From assembly GCA_910591455.2 (NCBI GenBank), contig OU342808.1, positions 19,581,714-19,645,713 of the forward strand: a DNA stretch of 64,000 nucleotides. Direction: 5' to 3'. A model generated the notes under the pieces. It saw only the letters and a program-made list of their open reading frames with translations. It was not told the origin of the DNA and made no database searches. The position numbers and the translations under genes are program-made. Below, one piece after another: positions 23,601-35,200 of this stretch (position 1 is its first letter; every line of letters begins with the position of its first letter). The stretch comes from Pholis gunnellus (lineage: Eukaryota > Chordata > Actinopteri > Perciformes > Pholidae).

Positions 23601-26173
23601 CATCAGCGTGTGCTGTTTGATTGTGATACTATGTCAGAGCACTACAACACACAGAGGAGGGTTACTTGGATGTCCATTATAGTTGTGCAGTTCATACCAT
23701 TATTGTTCACCAATTTACCGCGTAAACCCCTGTATTGTAATCTACAGCAGCAATGCACACTGTTGTGCAACAATAGTAACAATTATAAACACTATCCTAT
23801 AATCTGTATCTATTCACTTGTAACAGATGTGACACGTGTGTAGCAGATACTGTTAAAATATGTTGCATTGTAGCCCATAGTACTAAAACCACAGTTCACA
23901 GTTCCTAGTTAGTACTCGGCCCTAAAACAGACCGATCCACCACTCACTCTTCAAGACAGTCTTAATTTTGGTCATCATGGGCTGAACGCCTCCTTCACCA
24001 TCCGACGGGTGATCGCTGTCCCCGCCATATTTGTCCTCCGACGGACGCATCTTTTTGGGGACCGGCATGCCCTCCTCCAGCAGAGCATCGACATCATTGT
24101 CAAACTCCTCCTGGAAGAGTCAGTGGTTAAGGCCGGGAGAGAAGGATGGGCTTCGTCTGATGCGACGCCATAAAGTGAACAGTTGAGAGAAAATAACAAA
24201 AAAACCGAGCGGCACTCTACCACAATAAAGAGAAACTCATCTGTGCCACTTTGAGGCATAACAATTAAATACTTCTGAATGTAGAAACAGATTATATTGA
24301 ACCTATATATCAACTTCTACTGCAAATGAAATTACAAACATTTAGCAGCTTTGATGTATCCTTTTTATTAGTATTGCATCGACAGGAAAGCCAGCATTTA
24401 ATGGGACATATTAAAAATGGCACTAACCTCTTCCAGCACCCCACTTGTCATTTTCAGTAATAAAAAGCAAAACAATAAACAAAAAAAACAAACATTTCTC
24501 TAAATGTCTGCTGCTTAATTTGATCCTGACGTAACCACTCATGTCTACTGGTGCAGAAAAGTTCTGACGTGTTGCAATATTAAACCAAGAAATCATTACA
24601 ACTTAATCTACGCGACATGATCCTTAATGTCCTCTTCCACTTCACAGTTACCCGTTTGTACTCTTTCTTCCTGTAGCCAATAGCTTACCTATAAACGTAC
24701 AACCCAGCCTGAGCTGATATCTACCACAGTACTGCAACGATAAAGGAGAAGCCTGGATATTTGGAACTGTACGAGGGTTGTACTTTGATAAAAAAAAGCA
24801 TTTCTCAATGTAAGCACTGAGCGTCTGGTGATTACTTAAATCATCTACAGTTACCAGGACATTGTTTTCTGGAAAGTTTAGTGGCTGTTGAGTTCGTACA
24901 ACTTTACTTTTTATGCTTTAAAGGCCACAATTCCAATGCCATTCAGCTGCATTGTATCGAGGTATAAATAACACAAAATAAAACTAAAAAGTATCTGCCT
25001 GGCTACAGGCGATTCTTTAATGCGAGTGATGCGACACCAGGGAGGGGTGGGGGAAGTAGATGCAACAAGAATCATTTTTGTTTTGACATCAGTTTATAAC
25101 ATTATGAGAACGCTATAATGAGAATGTTATTACGGCAGCCGTAATCTCCTCCTCAATCTAATTATGTGACATTTGTGGGTAAGCGGCAATATAGCACTAT
25201 TGATGTTACACGTTATTCTAGGGAGAATAAGCACCTGCATATATGACTGGCGCACTCTGTATGTTGCATTGCTGTTATTTTAACTGAACAACCTTGTTTT
25301 TGTTGTTGCTATGTCTGTTTTGCCATAGTAGTGGTCTCCTTGACAGGAAATGAATGCCTGTCTCTTGTTTGGACTGTACTGTATGGGCTGTAGTAGGCCT
25401 ACGTTATTTCAGTTTGACAGTTCAGGGGAAAATGGGTGTGTAGCTGATAATGACAAAGGTTACTGCAGACGTAAGAACAGACGTACCTCATAGGAGAAAG
25501 CCACGGCGTCCTCATCCGCTTGCTCCTGCTGAGCTATGACCTCAGACTTAAAGCCACCATGCTCTGCGTCGTCATTATCCATGAAGTTCTCGTAGAGGTC
25601 GTCCAACTCATCCAGGACCGCAAACTCTACCTTACTCTCCATGTCTACCTCTGCCTCCTCTGCTGTTCTGTCCGCTATGTTCCCTTCTCCGTAGCATCCC
25701 TCACTTGCTTCCTGCTCACTAGTCGAGTCATGCAACTCACCATTAACGTTGTCTAAGCCATCATCACTTCCTCGCTCCTGCCCGTCGCCCGTGTACAGAA
25801 CCTTCCGGTCTTTGCTATTGGTGCTTTCGGTGAAGCTTACACGGATCTTAACATCTCTGAGCAGCTGGAGGTCTGGTAGGAACCCGCTGACCGGGGGAGC
25901 GTGGCGGGCCGTTCTGGGGCACGTTGGGTTGGGATTAGCCTCACCTGAGAGGTGGTTATAGAAAGTTATGGAGCCCGTGCTGAGGGGCTGCTGTGGCTCG
26001 GCTTCCCCGTCCCCTGGGGTGTATGTGCATCCATCACCACCAGAGCTAACGTCCATTACCTCTGCGTCACTGGACGTTTGCAGGGGAGGTGGTGGAGGTG
26101 CTCTGCCCTCATCTTGGCCAAAATCATCAGGTGGCTCCAAGGGGAGAGGGGGTAGTACATCATCTATCTCCAT
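17626..26173 (-). CDS. dgcr8: dgcr8, Microprocessor subunit (Drosha partner)
   Basis: Thirteen coding exons on the minus strand: 26173-25487, 24110-23948, 22606-22464, 22228-21898, 21784-21587, 21170-21069, 20838-20740, 20239-20157, 20042-19942, 19677-19571, 19434-19307, 18594-18481, 17709-17626. They total 2340 nt, 779 aa (human 773); every junction is GT-AG and in phase. Domains: acidic N-terminus; WW-type segment of the Rhed heme-binding region (~284-331, [24 protein letters not shown]); heme-ligand cysteine Cys342 in [11 protein letters not shown]; dsRBD1 (~517-584, [28 protein letters not shown]); dsRBD2 (~625-692); a C-terminal Drosha-binding tail ending EPLCTVDV. Family knowledge: it recognises primary microRNA hairpins in the nucleus and positions Drosha. 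The basic cluster is KKMR where human has KKRR. Exon 2 also carries two microRNA-like hairpins. Confidence 0.98.
19436..19566 (-). other. dgcr8 intron 11 (short)
   Basis: Example of the compact introns in the 3' half of dgcr8. Nothing but intron sequence was seen between the T|GC-split cysteine codon of exons 11 and 12 (donor gtaagt at 19570, acceptor caccag at 19435). Confidence 0.7.
22607..23947 (-). other. dgcr8 intron 3
   Basis: 1.34 kb between exons 3 and 4 of the coding sequence. It contains the second copy of the 265-bp dispersed repeat (23052-23314). No additional exon was recognised. Confidence 0.75.
23052..23314. repeat. 265-bp dispersed repeat, copy 2 (dgcr8 intron)
   Basis: Direct counterpart of 7382-7650, in the same orientation and nearly identical from 23071 on. 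Differences are scattered single bases plus a 3-base gap near the end. Both copies lie inside introns of minus-strand genes. Confidence 0.85.
24111..25486 (-). other. dgcr8 intron 2
   Basis: 1.38 kb between the large exon 2 and the exon encoding [16 protein letters not shown]-rich, with no exon or recognisable repeat family. Confidence 0.7.
26029..26100 (-). ncRNA. mir1306: mir-1306-like hairpin inside dgcr8 coding exon 2
   Basis: On the dgcr8 strand the arm 26094-26070 (CACCACC...AACGTCCA) pairs with 26054-26035 (TGGACGTT...GGTGGTG): an 8-bp block below the loop and a 7-bp block at the base are perfect. The 5' arm includes the whole mature miR-1306-5p as I recall it from human, and the 3' arm differs from miR-1306-3p by one base. 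The hairpin overlaps codons for [23 protein letters not shown], which are far better conserved than the rest of this exon. Family knowledge: in mammals Microprocessor cuts this hairpin in the DGCR8 message. Whether a mature microRNA is made in fish is not shown. Confidence 0.85.
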
Positions 26174-26460
26174 TTCCTCTTTCTAAATGGACTACGATTT
26201 ATATACGACTTATACAAACTGATGTGTTCTAAAAAGCTGACCTGTTCAGAGACTCTGCTTATCTAAAGCCAGAATGCATGCAGAAGCACATCCCTGTAAA
26301 GACCACGTACCAGAGGTGAAAATGCTAAGCTGACTACATTGTTCTTTTCATTAATGTAGACAGCTTTCAGAATCACTGTCTCAATTATTGGAAATCACAA
26401 TGCATTCAGCTTAATGTGGGATCTAGGCACTGATCATCCTCCACTGGTATCTTCCGGAAG
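26174..26460 (-). other. dgcr8: dgcr8 exon 2 5' UTR
   Basis: Between the start codon (26171-26173) and an acceptor TTTTTTCTAG whose AG lies at 26461-26462. It holds the mir-3618-like hairpin and a four-codon upstream ORF (ATG ATC AGT GCC TAG) close to its 5' end. Confidence 0.7.
26326..26413 (-). ncRNA. mir3618: mir-3618-like hairpin in the dgcr8 5' UTR
   Basis: The arms TAAGCTGA (26413-26406) and TCAGCTTA (26333-26326) pair at the base, then GCATTGT with ACAATGT. The 3' arm contains TGTCTACATTAATGAAAAGA, the start of human miR-3618 as I recall it, with one difference near its end. It sits in the same place as in human: the 5' UTR of exon 2, above the mir-1306 hairpin. In mammals this hairpin is also a Microprocessor target in the DGCR8 mRNA. 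Confidence 0.85.
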
Positions 26461-26874
26461 CTAGAAAAAAGGACCGGTGAGAGCAACTTTAGATATCAGT
26501 TGAGTCAACTTTAGGACTAATGGTATTGGAATAATGGTTAAGGTATTTAACACAGGCTACTAACGTTAACTAGTATTACGACTAAGAAGCTGGAATGAAA
26601 TGGCTGCAACGTGACACAATAGTTAATTATGCCTGGGAATATGACTCATGTTTATCCAAGTACAAATATGAAAGCAAATGAATCGTAAAATAAAAGAGTG
26701 AGGGACCTCGTTTTAGCGCATCTGTTCAGTCTACAGCTGCACATCGGGCCGTCGGTAACGTTAACATATATGCTAACATGCTAGCAAGCAATCGTAAGGC
26801 TGTAACGTTACAGATCTACGCGGCTGCAAAACTGTTAAGCTAGTCAGACAACAGCTTATTGCAGAAATACTCAC
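26461..26874 (-). other. dgcr8 intron 1
   Basis: 414 bp between the probable non-coding exon 1 (donor CG|GTGAGT at 26875/26874) and exon 2. No further feature. Confidence 0.55.
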
Positions 26875-26990
26875 CGATAAATATGACACGACTGTCTTCT
26901 ATTGGGCACAAGGCTACCTTTCTAAATTGCTATATTCTAGACGCGGCGCCATACTGCCTCAACTGCAGCTTCGCCATCTTGAAGAAAACC
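26875..26990 (-). other. dgcr8: probable dgcr8 exon 1 with short upstream ORF
   Basis: The strand contains ATCG|GTGAGT, a good donor. An ATG at 26976 (in CAAGATGGCG) opens a 15-codon upstream ORF (MAKLQLRQYGAASRI, stop TAG). The 5' limit is guessed from the CpG-containing sequence. Confidence 0.5.
26972..26980 (-). promoter_or_regulatory. YY1-type AAGATGGCG near the dgcr8 start
   Basis: CGCCATCTT on the plus strand reads AAGATGGCG on the dgcr8 strand, matching the YY1 core often found just downstream of housekeeping start sites. It overlaps the upstream ATG. Confidence 0.4.
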
Positions 26991-26999
26991 ACAGCGGCA

Positions 27000-28549
27000 A
27001 ACCAACCCAAGTCCCGCCTCCCAGTACCGGCGTTTTGTAAATGATCGATCAGCGGGCCAATTACAACGTCGTTTTGTCGACAGCTACTTGTATGATTCAA
27101 CCAGAGCCGTAAAAAGGCAGAGTCGCGTCAACGGAAGTTTAAAATGCTGGCGGGCAATTTGCATGCGTAGAAATTGGTAGAAATCGGTATTAAACAGAGA
27201 CACAGGATTGCGATGTGTGCTAATTAGTGGTCATTAAATGCATCGATTTACACTATTGAATAATATACTTAGATATATCAATTTCAATGTCGGCGAGCAC
27301 AAATGAGATCTACGAAATTAGGGGAGTGTATAATGACTTGAGGAGGAGCAATTACACAAATTGTACATGCTTTTGTTTTGGTTGTTTTTTAAATGCTGAT
27401 TCTGATATTTTTTAGCCATGCTTACTCTGTGGCCCTGAGTCAGTCAGTTAGTACAGACTATAAGATCTCAACTACTGGGTGCCATGTTATTTGTATTGAC
27501 ATGCATCCTAATAACTTCTCCTCTAGTGCCATCATGAAGTGAACATTTCAGCTGGTTTGGAGCCACGAGCCTCTCTCTTTCAAAAAATATAATAATATGT
27601 GACGTTACTCACATCAAAAATGGTAATTTGGAGTGAACTGAGAAGAAATGACCCATTAAACAGCTCAGGATTCACCCAGAGCCTTCTAAGAATTCAACCA
27701 ACCCACCAAACAGCATCTACTAGCTACTAGTTATACATATTTTTGTACTTTATAGTAATATCATATCCTAAAGTGTTGAGGGGCAGACTACATAAGGTTT
27801 TTTGTGCATTGCAATATCTCAACTTGCCAGTTGGGGTCCCTGTTTACTAACAGTAGTAGATCAGTAACAATGTGTGGCAGCCCAGTCAGTTAAATATATT
27901 TATTTTAAATAGTGGAGATGGTTTCCTAACTTATTTCATCTATTTACACAAAGTTAAATCAACATAACATTGATTGACTTTTCACATGTTTTACTAATAA
28001 CATTACTGTGGACCCAGAAACCAAAGAAGCTAAAAGGAATTCATCCATAATTCATTTAATTACTTGCACCTGTACATTTCCTACAAAGCACCATATGTGA
28101 AAAAGGCCTATTCGATTTTTGTAGCAGATGAAGTGTGCTGTACACTGCCTGGGAAAGCCCCATGGCTATACGAAAGCCCAACATCTGACAGTAGATCAAA
28201 TGACATAAAAAAAAAAGTGATTAATTGTAGTTTCCTCTGCTTTTACAGGAACCTGAAGACTTGATTAAAAACTGATGCTGAAACAGAGCTCTGAAGAATA
28301 GAGGGCTACTATAAAAGGATAATAGACATTACATATTTGCACAAAACCTTTTCCAGTTTGAGTTTCTAAACCACTTAACAGCTTTCTTCAGGTTAGTAAG
28401 TGAGACTTTTTTTCCCCTTTGAATTAGTGTCCCAACACCTGTATGAGTAACGTGTGGATACATGGCAGAAACACAGGAAGTAGAAGTAATATACAAACGG
28501 TAAGAGGAAGAACCAGTTGTTAATGAACAATTAATGAATGAAAAGACAA
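27000..28549. other. intergenic, dgcr8 5' side to tango2 3' end
   Basis: About 1.5 kb. The first ~150 bp (27000-27150) are moderately CpG-containing and probably dgcr8 promoter; the rest is A/T-rich. No gene was recognised. Confidence 0.65.
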
Positions 28550-29223
28550 GCGTGAGTGTTTTGATAATTTATTTTTTAATCAAACAGCTGTAAAATGCAT
28601 TATTCTTCTTTACCATGGAAGTGGTCAGAGATCCCTTGCCTGAAACAGTTTGCATTAAACATGCGAGGCTACTCTTGTGCAGTGTTAGGGCATAACTAAT
28701 TACCTGCAACAGGGTTACAGTAATCCAACATTTAAAAAGTAATGATTTAAATTTAAATCAGATTATACATTCTCTAGAAATATACTGATGACCCGATGAT
28801 TTTCTACAGTGTAAAACAGAAAATAACTTCAAATTATAGTCCAGAAATTGTGCGTCAATTGTATATTTAATAATAAATAATCCTTTATACGGTATCGATT
28901 GCATTTCAAAGCAGGTTAACAGTAATCTGTTATGCTTTAGACATTTTGAAGCAACCCAACCCTGCTGCTTTGTGTGTAGGTAAAATATTTTCCTTTACAA
29001 AATGTTATTTGTTCTTTGGCAATCTTAAATTAGCACACATTTTCAAAAGATGCATTTCACTGATGTTAATGAGGCAGCTAGTATCAACTAGCAGAAGAAA
29101 AAAAGTGCAGACGAAGCTTCATTTTCACATGGCTGCTGTGGTGCAGCTTGAGGAAGGAGGTGGGAGGTGACGGAAGGAAAGGTGACGGAGAAAGGCACAG
29201 AGTGGGTTTCCTCCATCATTTCT
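28550..29223 (-). other. tango2: tango2 3' UTR
   Basis: About 0.67 kb from the tango2 stop (29224-29226) to a minus-strand AATAAA (plus tttatt at 28568-28573). Confidence 0.6.
28568..28573 (-). terminator. poly(A) signal of tango2
   Basis: Reads AATAAA on the tango2 strand; the nearest clear canonical signal below the stop. Confidence 0.5.
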
Positions 29224-32200
29224 TCACACCTGCAGTTTGAACTGGAAAGAACTGGTGCTCCATTTGTTCTGGTCACAGTCGAGCATGGTGCGCTCTGTGA
29301 AGGTCACATTGCCTTCTGCGTCTATCAGGATAATTGTATTGGTCCTAGATAGGCAGGGACACGGAATACAAGCAAACAAACAGAAACAAATGTTAAATCA
29401 ATGACTGAAAATGCTAGAATTAAACCCCGAAGAACACAGGGAAGTCGCAGGAGAAACACTGTGGACAACTATGATCATTTAAAAGTCACATTGGCGGTAT
29501 TTAGCATGTATTAAAAAGTGAGCAGGCGGTGGAAAACAGTGACCCTCAGACCCTTTTGGCCACAGGACGGTCTCTGTGTCCCCGAGTGCAGACAATGCAC
29601 TTTCATTTCCTCACTGTGTCGTTTTATTACACTGGGGACTTTTGTGGACCCACAGTTCTGTGTTCTCTATGATCCTGCAGGTCACCGCAGCCCCGTCAGT
29701 CCCCTCCGGTGAAGACAACCAGGGGAGAGAGAGAGCGAGAGAGAAGTGGAAGACACTGACCTTGTGCCATAATGACGGCTGCGAACAAACACCGCGGAGT
29801 GAGCCTCGATCTCGGGCTTGCTGTAACCTTCACCGTGGCTCTCGTGAAGTGGATCAGGTGTGTTCCTGTTAAACAAACCCACAACACACCTCTTTGAGAA
29901 GCTTTATAGACTTTATCAATGCAGTTGAGTTTTGATACCTTTTATACATAAACAGCTACTAGAGACATTTCTCCATAAGGTTTGAGAGTTGACATACTAG
30001 ATGCTCCTAATGAATGTTAAGGTGAAGTCTAATATACGCTCATCTCTTTGGACAAAAGCACAAGTTGATATTTGAAACTCTGTTGCAGTTCTGTGCTTTC
30101 ATTTCTGCAACCTGTGGCTAAGTTTTGCAGGATTATCCATCGTTTCGATCAGGTATGACGATAAATTATTCTAACATTTGCTTGTAGTGATGCGTGGCTG
30201 TCAGGAGTATTGACTATTGACAACATGCCAGAACCCAACAATTTTTTGGGTTGGGTGCACTAACTTCCTGGAGTCTCGGTTTTTCACTTTTTGAGAGCAG
30301 TATCGATTTTCTCACCCAAGTTAACTGACGTAAAATTTCAAATGTTCCTCTGTCTGTGCACGCTGAATTAATCGTTTTACCCCACAGCTAACCTGCTAAC
30401 ATTTTGCAATGTTCACCATAAACATACTATGTATATATATAATATTACGAGTAAACGTAGATGTAAATAAGCTCTACATGTCAACATTCATGACACCATC
30501 CATGTAAATTCATTACTATTCAACTCATAAAATAGCTTTACATCCAACCCAAAGCCTTGTTTTTTGTATTTTTATACAATTATTCACAAACTAAAATGAA
30601 TAAAATGTGTCATTGCGAGGGAATGTCTAAGTGGGTGTTCACCACTCACAGTTCCTCATTATTGAGGACGTTGAGCAGCTCTTGCACCAGTCCATCGCAG
30701 GACAGGGACTGGTCGCTGACGACGCTGGTGAAGTGGCCTTTTCCTCGCAGCAGTTTCCTCCACGGAGTGTCCAGCAGCGAGTTACTCAAGCCATAGATTC
30801 CTGTTGAGCAGTGTTTGAAGAACACAGACACAGACACACACACTCATGAGCTCTGTCGGGGAGACTTTGTGGCAGACAATAAATTAATAGACAGTCTGAG
30901 AGAGAGCTCAACATGGACACATGAACGGGCCAAAGGCCGAGAGCACAGTTTCTACAGCAACCACAGTAAAAACACAGACCTGGTTTTAGATGGATGGGTT
31001 CAGGGCTGCCTCTGTTTCCATAGTAACACATACTGTCTTGTTTGGCTCTACATGGGACACAGTAAGATGGAAAAGTACAGATTGCATTTAGTGATGATTG
31101 AAGTTGTCCAATTATGAAGGCTGTGTCAGAGTCACAATGCTTCTCTGCTCCCAAAATAAACACAAACACAGAAAATATATCTACTTTGTAGTATGTATTT
31201 TGCATAGTACTCCCCTTTCTTCTCATGCATTTATATATTTTCAACTAGTTTTTGTATCTTATTATGGGGACATTAATGTATTTTGCACTCTATATTCATG
31301 GTGTCCTATAGAAATATATGCATGTTGGATCTACTCATCCTCTGTTGTACAGACAGTAATTGTATCTCATTACCTTATGGAAGTAGAATCTTTACATCTA
31401 ATTTTGTACGGTAGAATGATAGTTGCTCTTGCCTATAATTTGTGTTATTATTGTATTGGGGTTATTGGGGAACCTGTTGGATTCTCCGCTAATCACGACC
31501 TGATTATTTAAAGGCACACCTGATGGAAACACAAAGCGAATCTGATGAGGCAACATGTGAAACACATGGTTTGCTCCTTCTTGTTTTTCATGTAATCTGT
31601 TAATAAAATAGTGTCTATCCTGGTATACTTTGATTCTTTGTCGTTTACAGTAACGATGTTCAAAGAAGTACTCCTGAGGGGATCCTGTAAAATGAGAGAA
31701 GATGAACAGAGCACCTCCAACTTTCTTTGCAGTCCTGGAAAATAGGAATTAAGAAGCCCGTTTCATTTGTAGAGGCGATTCAAATGGGGAAATACGTAAC
31801 AGCATAGGTAATTGCAGCATTTAAAGTCCTCCTGAAAGGAACAACTGGGTAAAAAGAATGCTTCAAAATACAAATTAGCGCTGCAAACAACTATGAGTAG
31901 CACAAAACCATTTAGTTGCGATGTTGGATCTCTTCGCAAAGTCCTCAGTTAGAGGGAATTTATTCAGTCGGAAAAATCTGCCGACATCAAGGGCATCTGT
32001 GACGGCTTTTGTACAGGAGAGTGAATAATAAATTATGACCAAATCCTTTGAACCAGCAGCGGAATTAATTTTTGATGTCAATTTTATGACAGCCATACCA
32101 GTGGCATTAGTCAATCTGAAATGTGGCGCAAGACTGCTTCAACATCGAACTTGGAAAGTTTCCCAGTGAAGAGCTGGCACAAACTTTATTGGTTTTAAAA

Positions 32201-35200
32201 GTCAAAACACAGATCGGCCTTTGGTCTACTATACATCAACGTGAGCAGAACATGTTTACCATAAAACCCATCGACAATGATTGTATATCTGATGTTTGGA
32301 GATGACGCACTTATTTAATTAATTGATACGTTTATGCAGCAACATGATTTACTTTTCAAGCAAAAAAGGCTTCACAAGCTTCTCAAATGGGACCATTTGC
32401 AGCTTTCCTCTGCTTTCCATCACTGTAGATTGAATATCTTTGGGTTTTGAACTGTTGGTCAGACAAAAGAAGCTATTTCAAGATGTCAACCTTGTTGAAT
32501 TATGATAGGTATTTCATCGTGTTACTATTTTCTGAAGTTTTATAGACACACAATTGGCCAATTATCCTTGGAGCCAAAGATTTGAACCGATCTTTTAGAA
32601 AATTGCTTCAACCCAGATGACTACAGAATATGAAGGAATACATCTGAAAAACACGAACTTCACCTATAAAGTGGCTTTAGTGTCTCAAGAAGCTATTTGA
32701 GATGTATTTATTATATTATATTTATTTGGTTGGAATTATTACGCACACAAAACATGTACCACTTAATGTAACGGAAGATTTTCCGTATATTTTGTTCATT
32801 TGCTTATCAAAGTGAGACTGAGAAACGCCTCTCGTTTTCCTCGGACGAAGGTGATGGAAGAAGTGAGGATCATTATCTGAGACAACACAACAAATGATTA
32901 GTGCTAAACTTTGCTTGTCCACAAACAGGTTGTCCTTTAGCGTTTGCGCCAGCACTCCTCTGTCCAGTGTAAATGTCCTGGAGCAGAATGTCTTATAAAA
33001 AGGCTGGACAGTGTGTGTGGACAACGACCTTAATATTGAGTCCAAGTTTTAGGCAAACACAGTTGACCAGTCTGAATAAACAACTGATTTTCCTGTGTTC
33101 CTATGGTGACTATGAAACACAGCAACACTGGCCAATGTTGACTCGGGTGACAGCAGTCACCCCTCATCATGCATGTACACAGTTGCTGCCCAGTGGGAAC
33201 CAGATGGTGCTGTAACCTGAAGGAAAACTGCAGAGTCTGTAAAGCTTTTAACCCATTGTTATGTTCTTCTGTGGGCAAACAAATGTCTGGAATACTAGTT
33301 TGAGTTTACTGAACTCAACGACACCTTAAAAAGGCACGGTGTTTATGTCCACACTTTGCCCGTGGTGGTAGCAAGTGGAGGATTTGCAGGGAGATAGCTC
33401 TGTTCCTGCTATTTGATGCTGGCTCGGATATAGAAAGTCTCATCAGGTGTGCTGTGGGTTGATTTGGGCTGAGATGAGAGAACAGCAGGAGGTCAAGGCC
33501 ACTGGGCAGAGAGAGGACGTGGGGCGGGGGGGGGAAGAGAGTCGATAGCGGGCTTTTTCAGATCTCGGTAAGAGAGGTAATCAGTATGCTGGTTGGGAGA
33601 CGATCTTATGAAGAGTCCTCTATACTGAGGCTTCGGAGCAGTTTCCCCATCGCCAGCTGTGGAGGAGTTGCCTGGAGATGGTTGGATGAGCTTTCGACAT
33701 GATCAGTTCAGAATGTAGATGGGCATGTTGGTGGGGGCTCCTGGGTATTGGCAGCATGTACTCCCATATCCAAACACACATGTGTGCGTGTACACCCACA
33801 CGTGCAGAGACTAAAGACATAGAAATGGTGTTTGGTGCATTTTGAGCCATTCTCAGTCCGTCCACCTTTGAGTGAAATATCTCGAAGGCTATTGGATGGA
33901 TTACCATAACACTTGGTTCAGATATCCATAGTGCCCGGAGGATGAATGACTTTGGAGATTCCCTGACTTCTCCTTTAGCACATTCACACGACTGACATTT
34001 GAAGTTATAAGTAAAATGGCTCCACAACTATTGGATGGATTGCCATGAAATTGATATTGACATCCCCCTCAGGATTAATTTCAATACGTTTGGCGATGCA
34101 GTGACTTTTCATCTCGCTCCTTCATCAGATCAAAACCTTTATTTTGTCAAATACTTTGATTTATGGCTAAATGCTTTCAAACTAAGATGTTTAGCGTTAT
34201 AGCTGCTATGTTAAACACATGTCATTGTGAGGGAGTTAGCATGCTGGTGTTAGCATTTAGCTCAAAACACCACAGAGATGATAACAAGGCTGCTGACTCT
34301 TAGCCTTGTCACGTTAAGATACAAATTAAAAATGACTCAAAACTTTATTGATTTAAAATTAAATAATATAAATTATACTCACTTTTTCAAGTGGTACCCC
34401 ATTTCATCAGCTACTGTTTGTGACCTTAAGGTGACAGCAGACTTGATAAATACAACAGAATACCATAATATTCTTATATAACTTTGGTAATTACATCTTA
34501 TCACACATGACCTAGAAAAGCTAGCCTTCATAGGATCAGACAGACTTTCATGGGAAGATAACTGCATGAAGATGTAGTGGCATTCAGATCTGGTCCTGAT
34601 GTTAAATATCACCCCATACAAACAATAAAAGCCAAAAATCATTATTTAGATTTTTGTGGCACTTTTTGGACATCTGGATTCACTCTATGAACAAGGCGGG
34701 CTATTTGAGCCATCTACTGCTAACTCTATTCAGTACAAAATCATGTTCTATTATACTCAAAGAGAATAGTATTTCCCAATAAGTCATTTTAATAGTGGAA
34801 AAACAAATCCTCTTTAAAATGTTGAGAGTTCATCCACCCCGCATACTCTGGAATGTGCGTATCTAAAGCTCCACTGTTTGTCTTGTTCAGTTCAAACGAG
34901 ATTCTGCCAAGAATTACAACACAGAGATATTTCAATAAAATGAACAATATCTGGGCATCGACTTCAGAGTGACAAACGTATAGAAAAGTCAGCTGGAATG
35001 TTGGATGTGCAGCCTTGAGAGTATAAAGCCAAGAAGATCCCTGAAACTCAAATTTGAATATATATGGCACAGAGGCAAGGTTAGGACCAAATCAATCACA
35101 TAGATTATTAATCAAGGCTATACTGGATTAACAAGCATCACAATTAAAAAGGAGAAACACTTAAATCATGGCCAGACTGAAATATTTAAATGCCTCTCTG

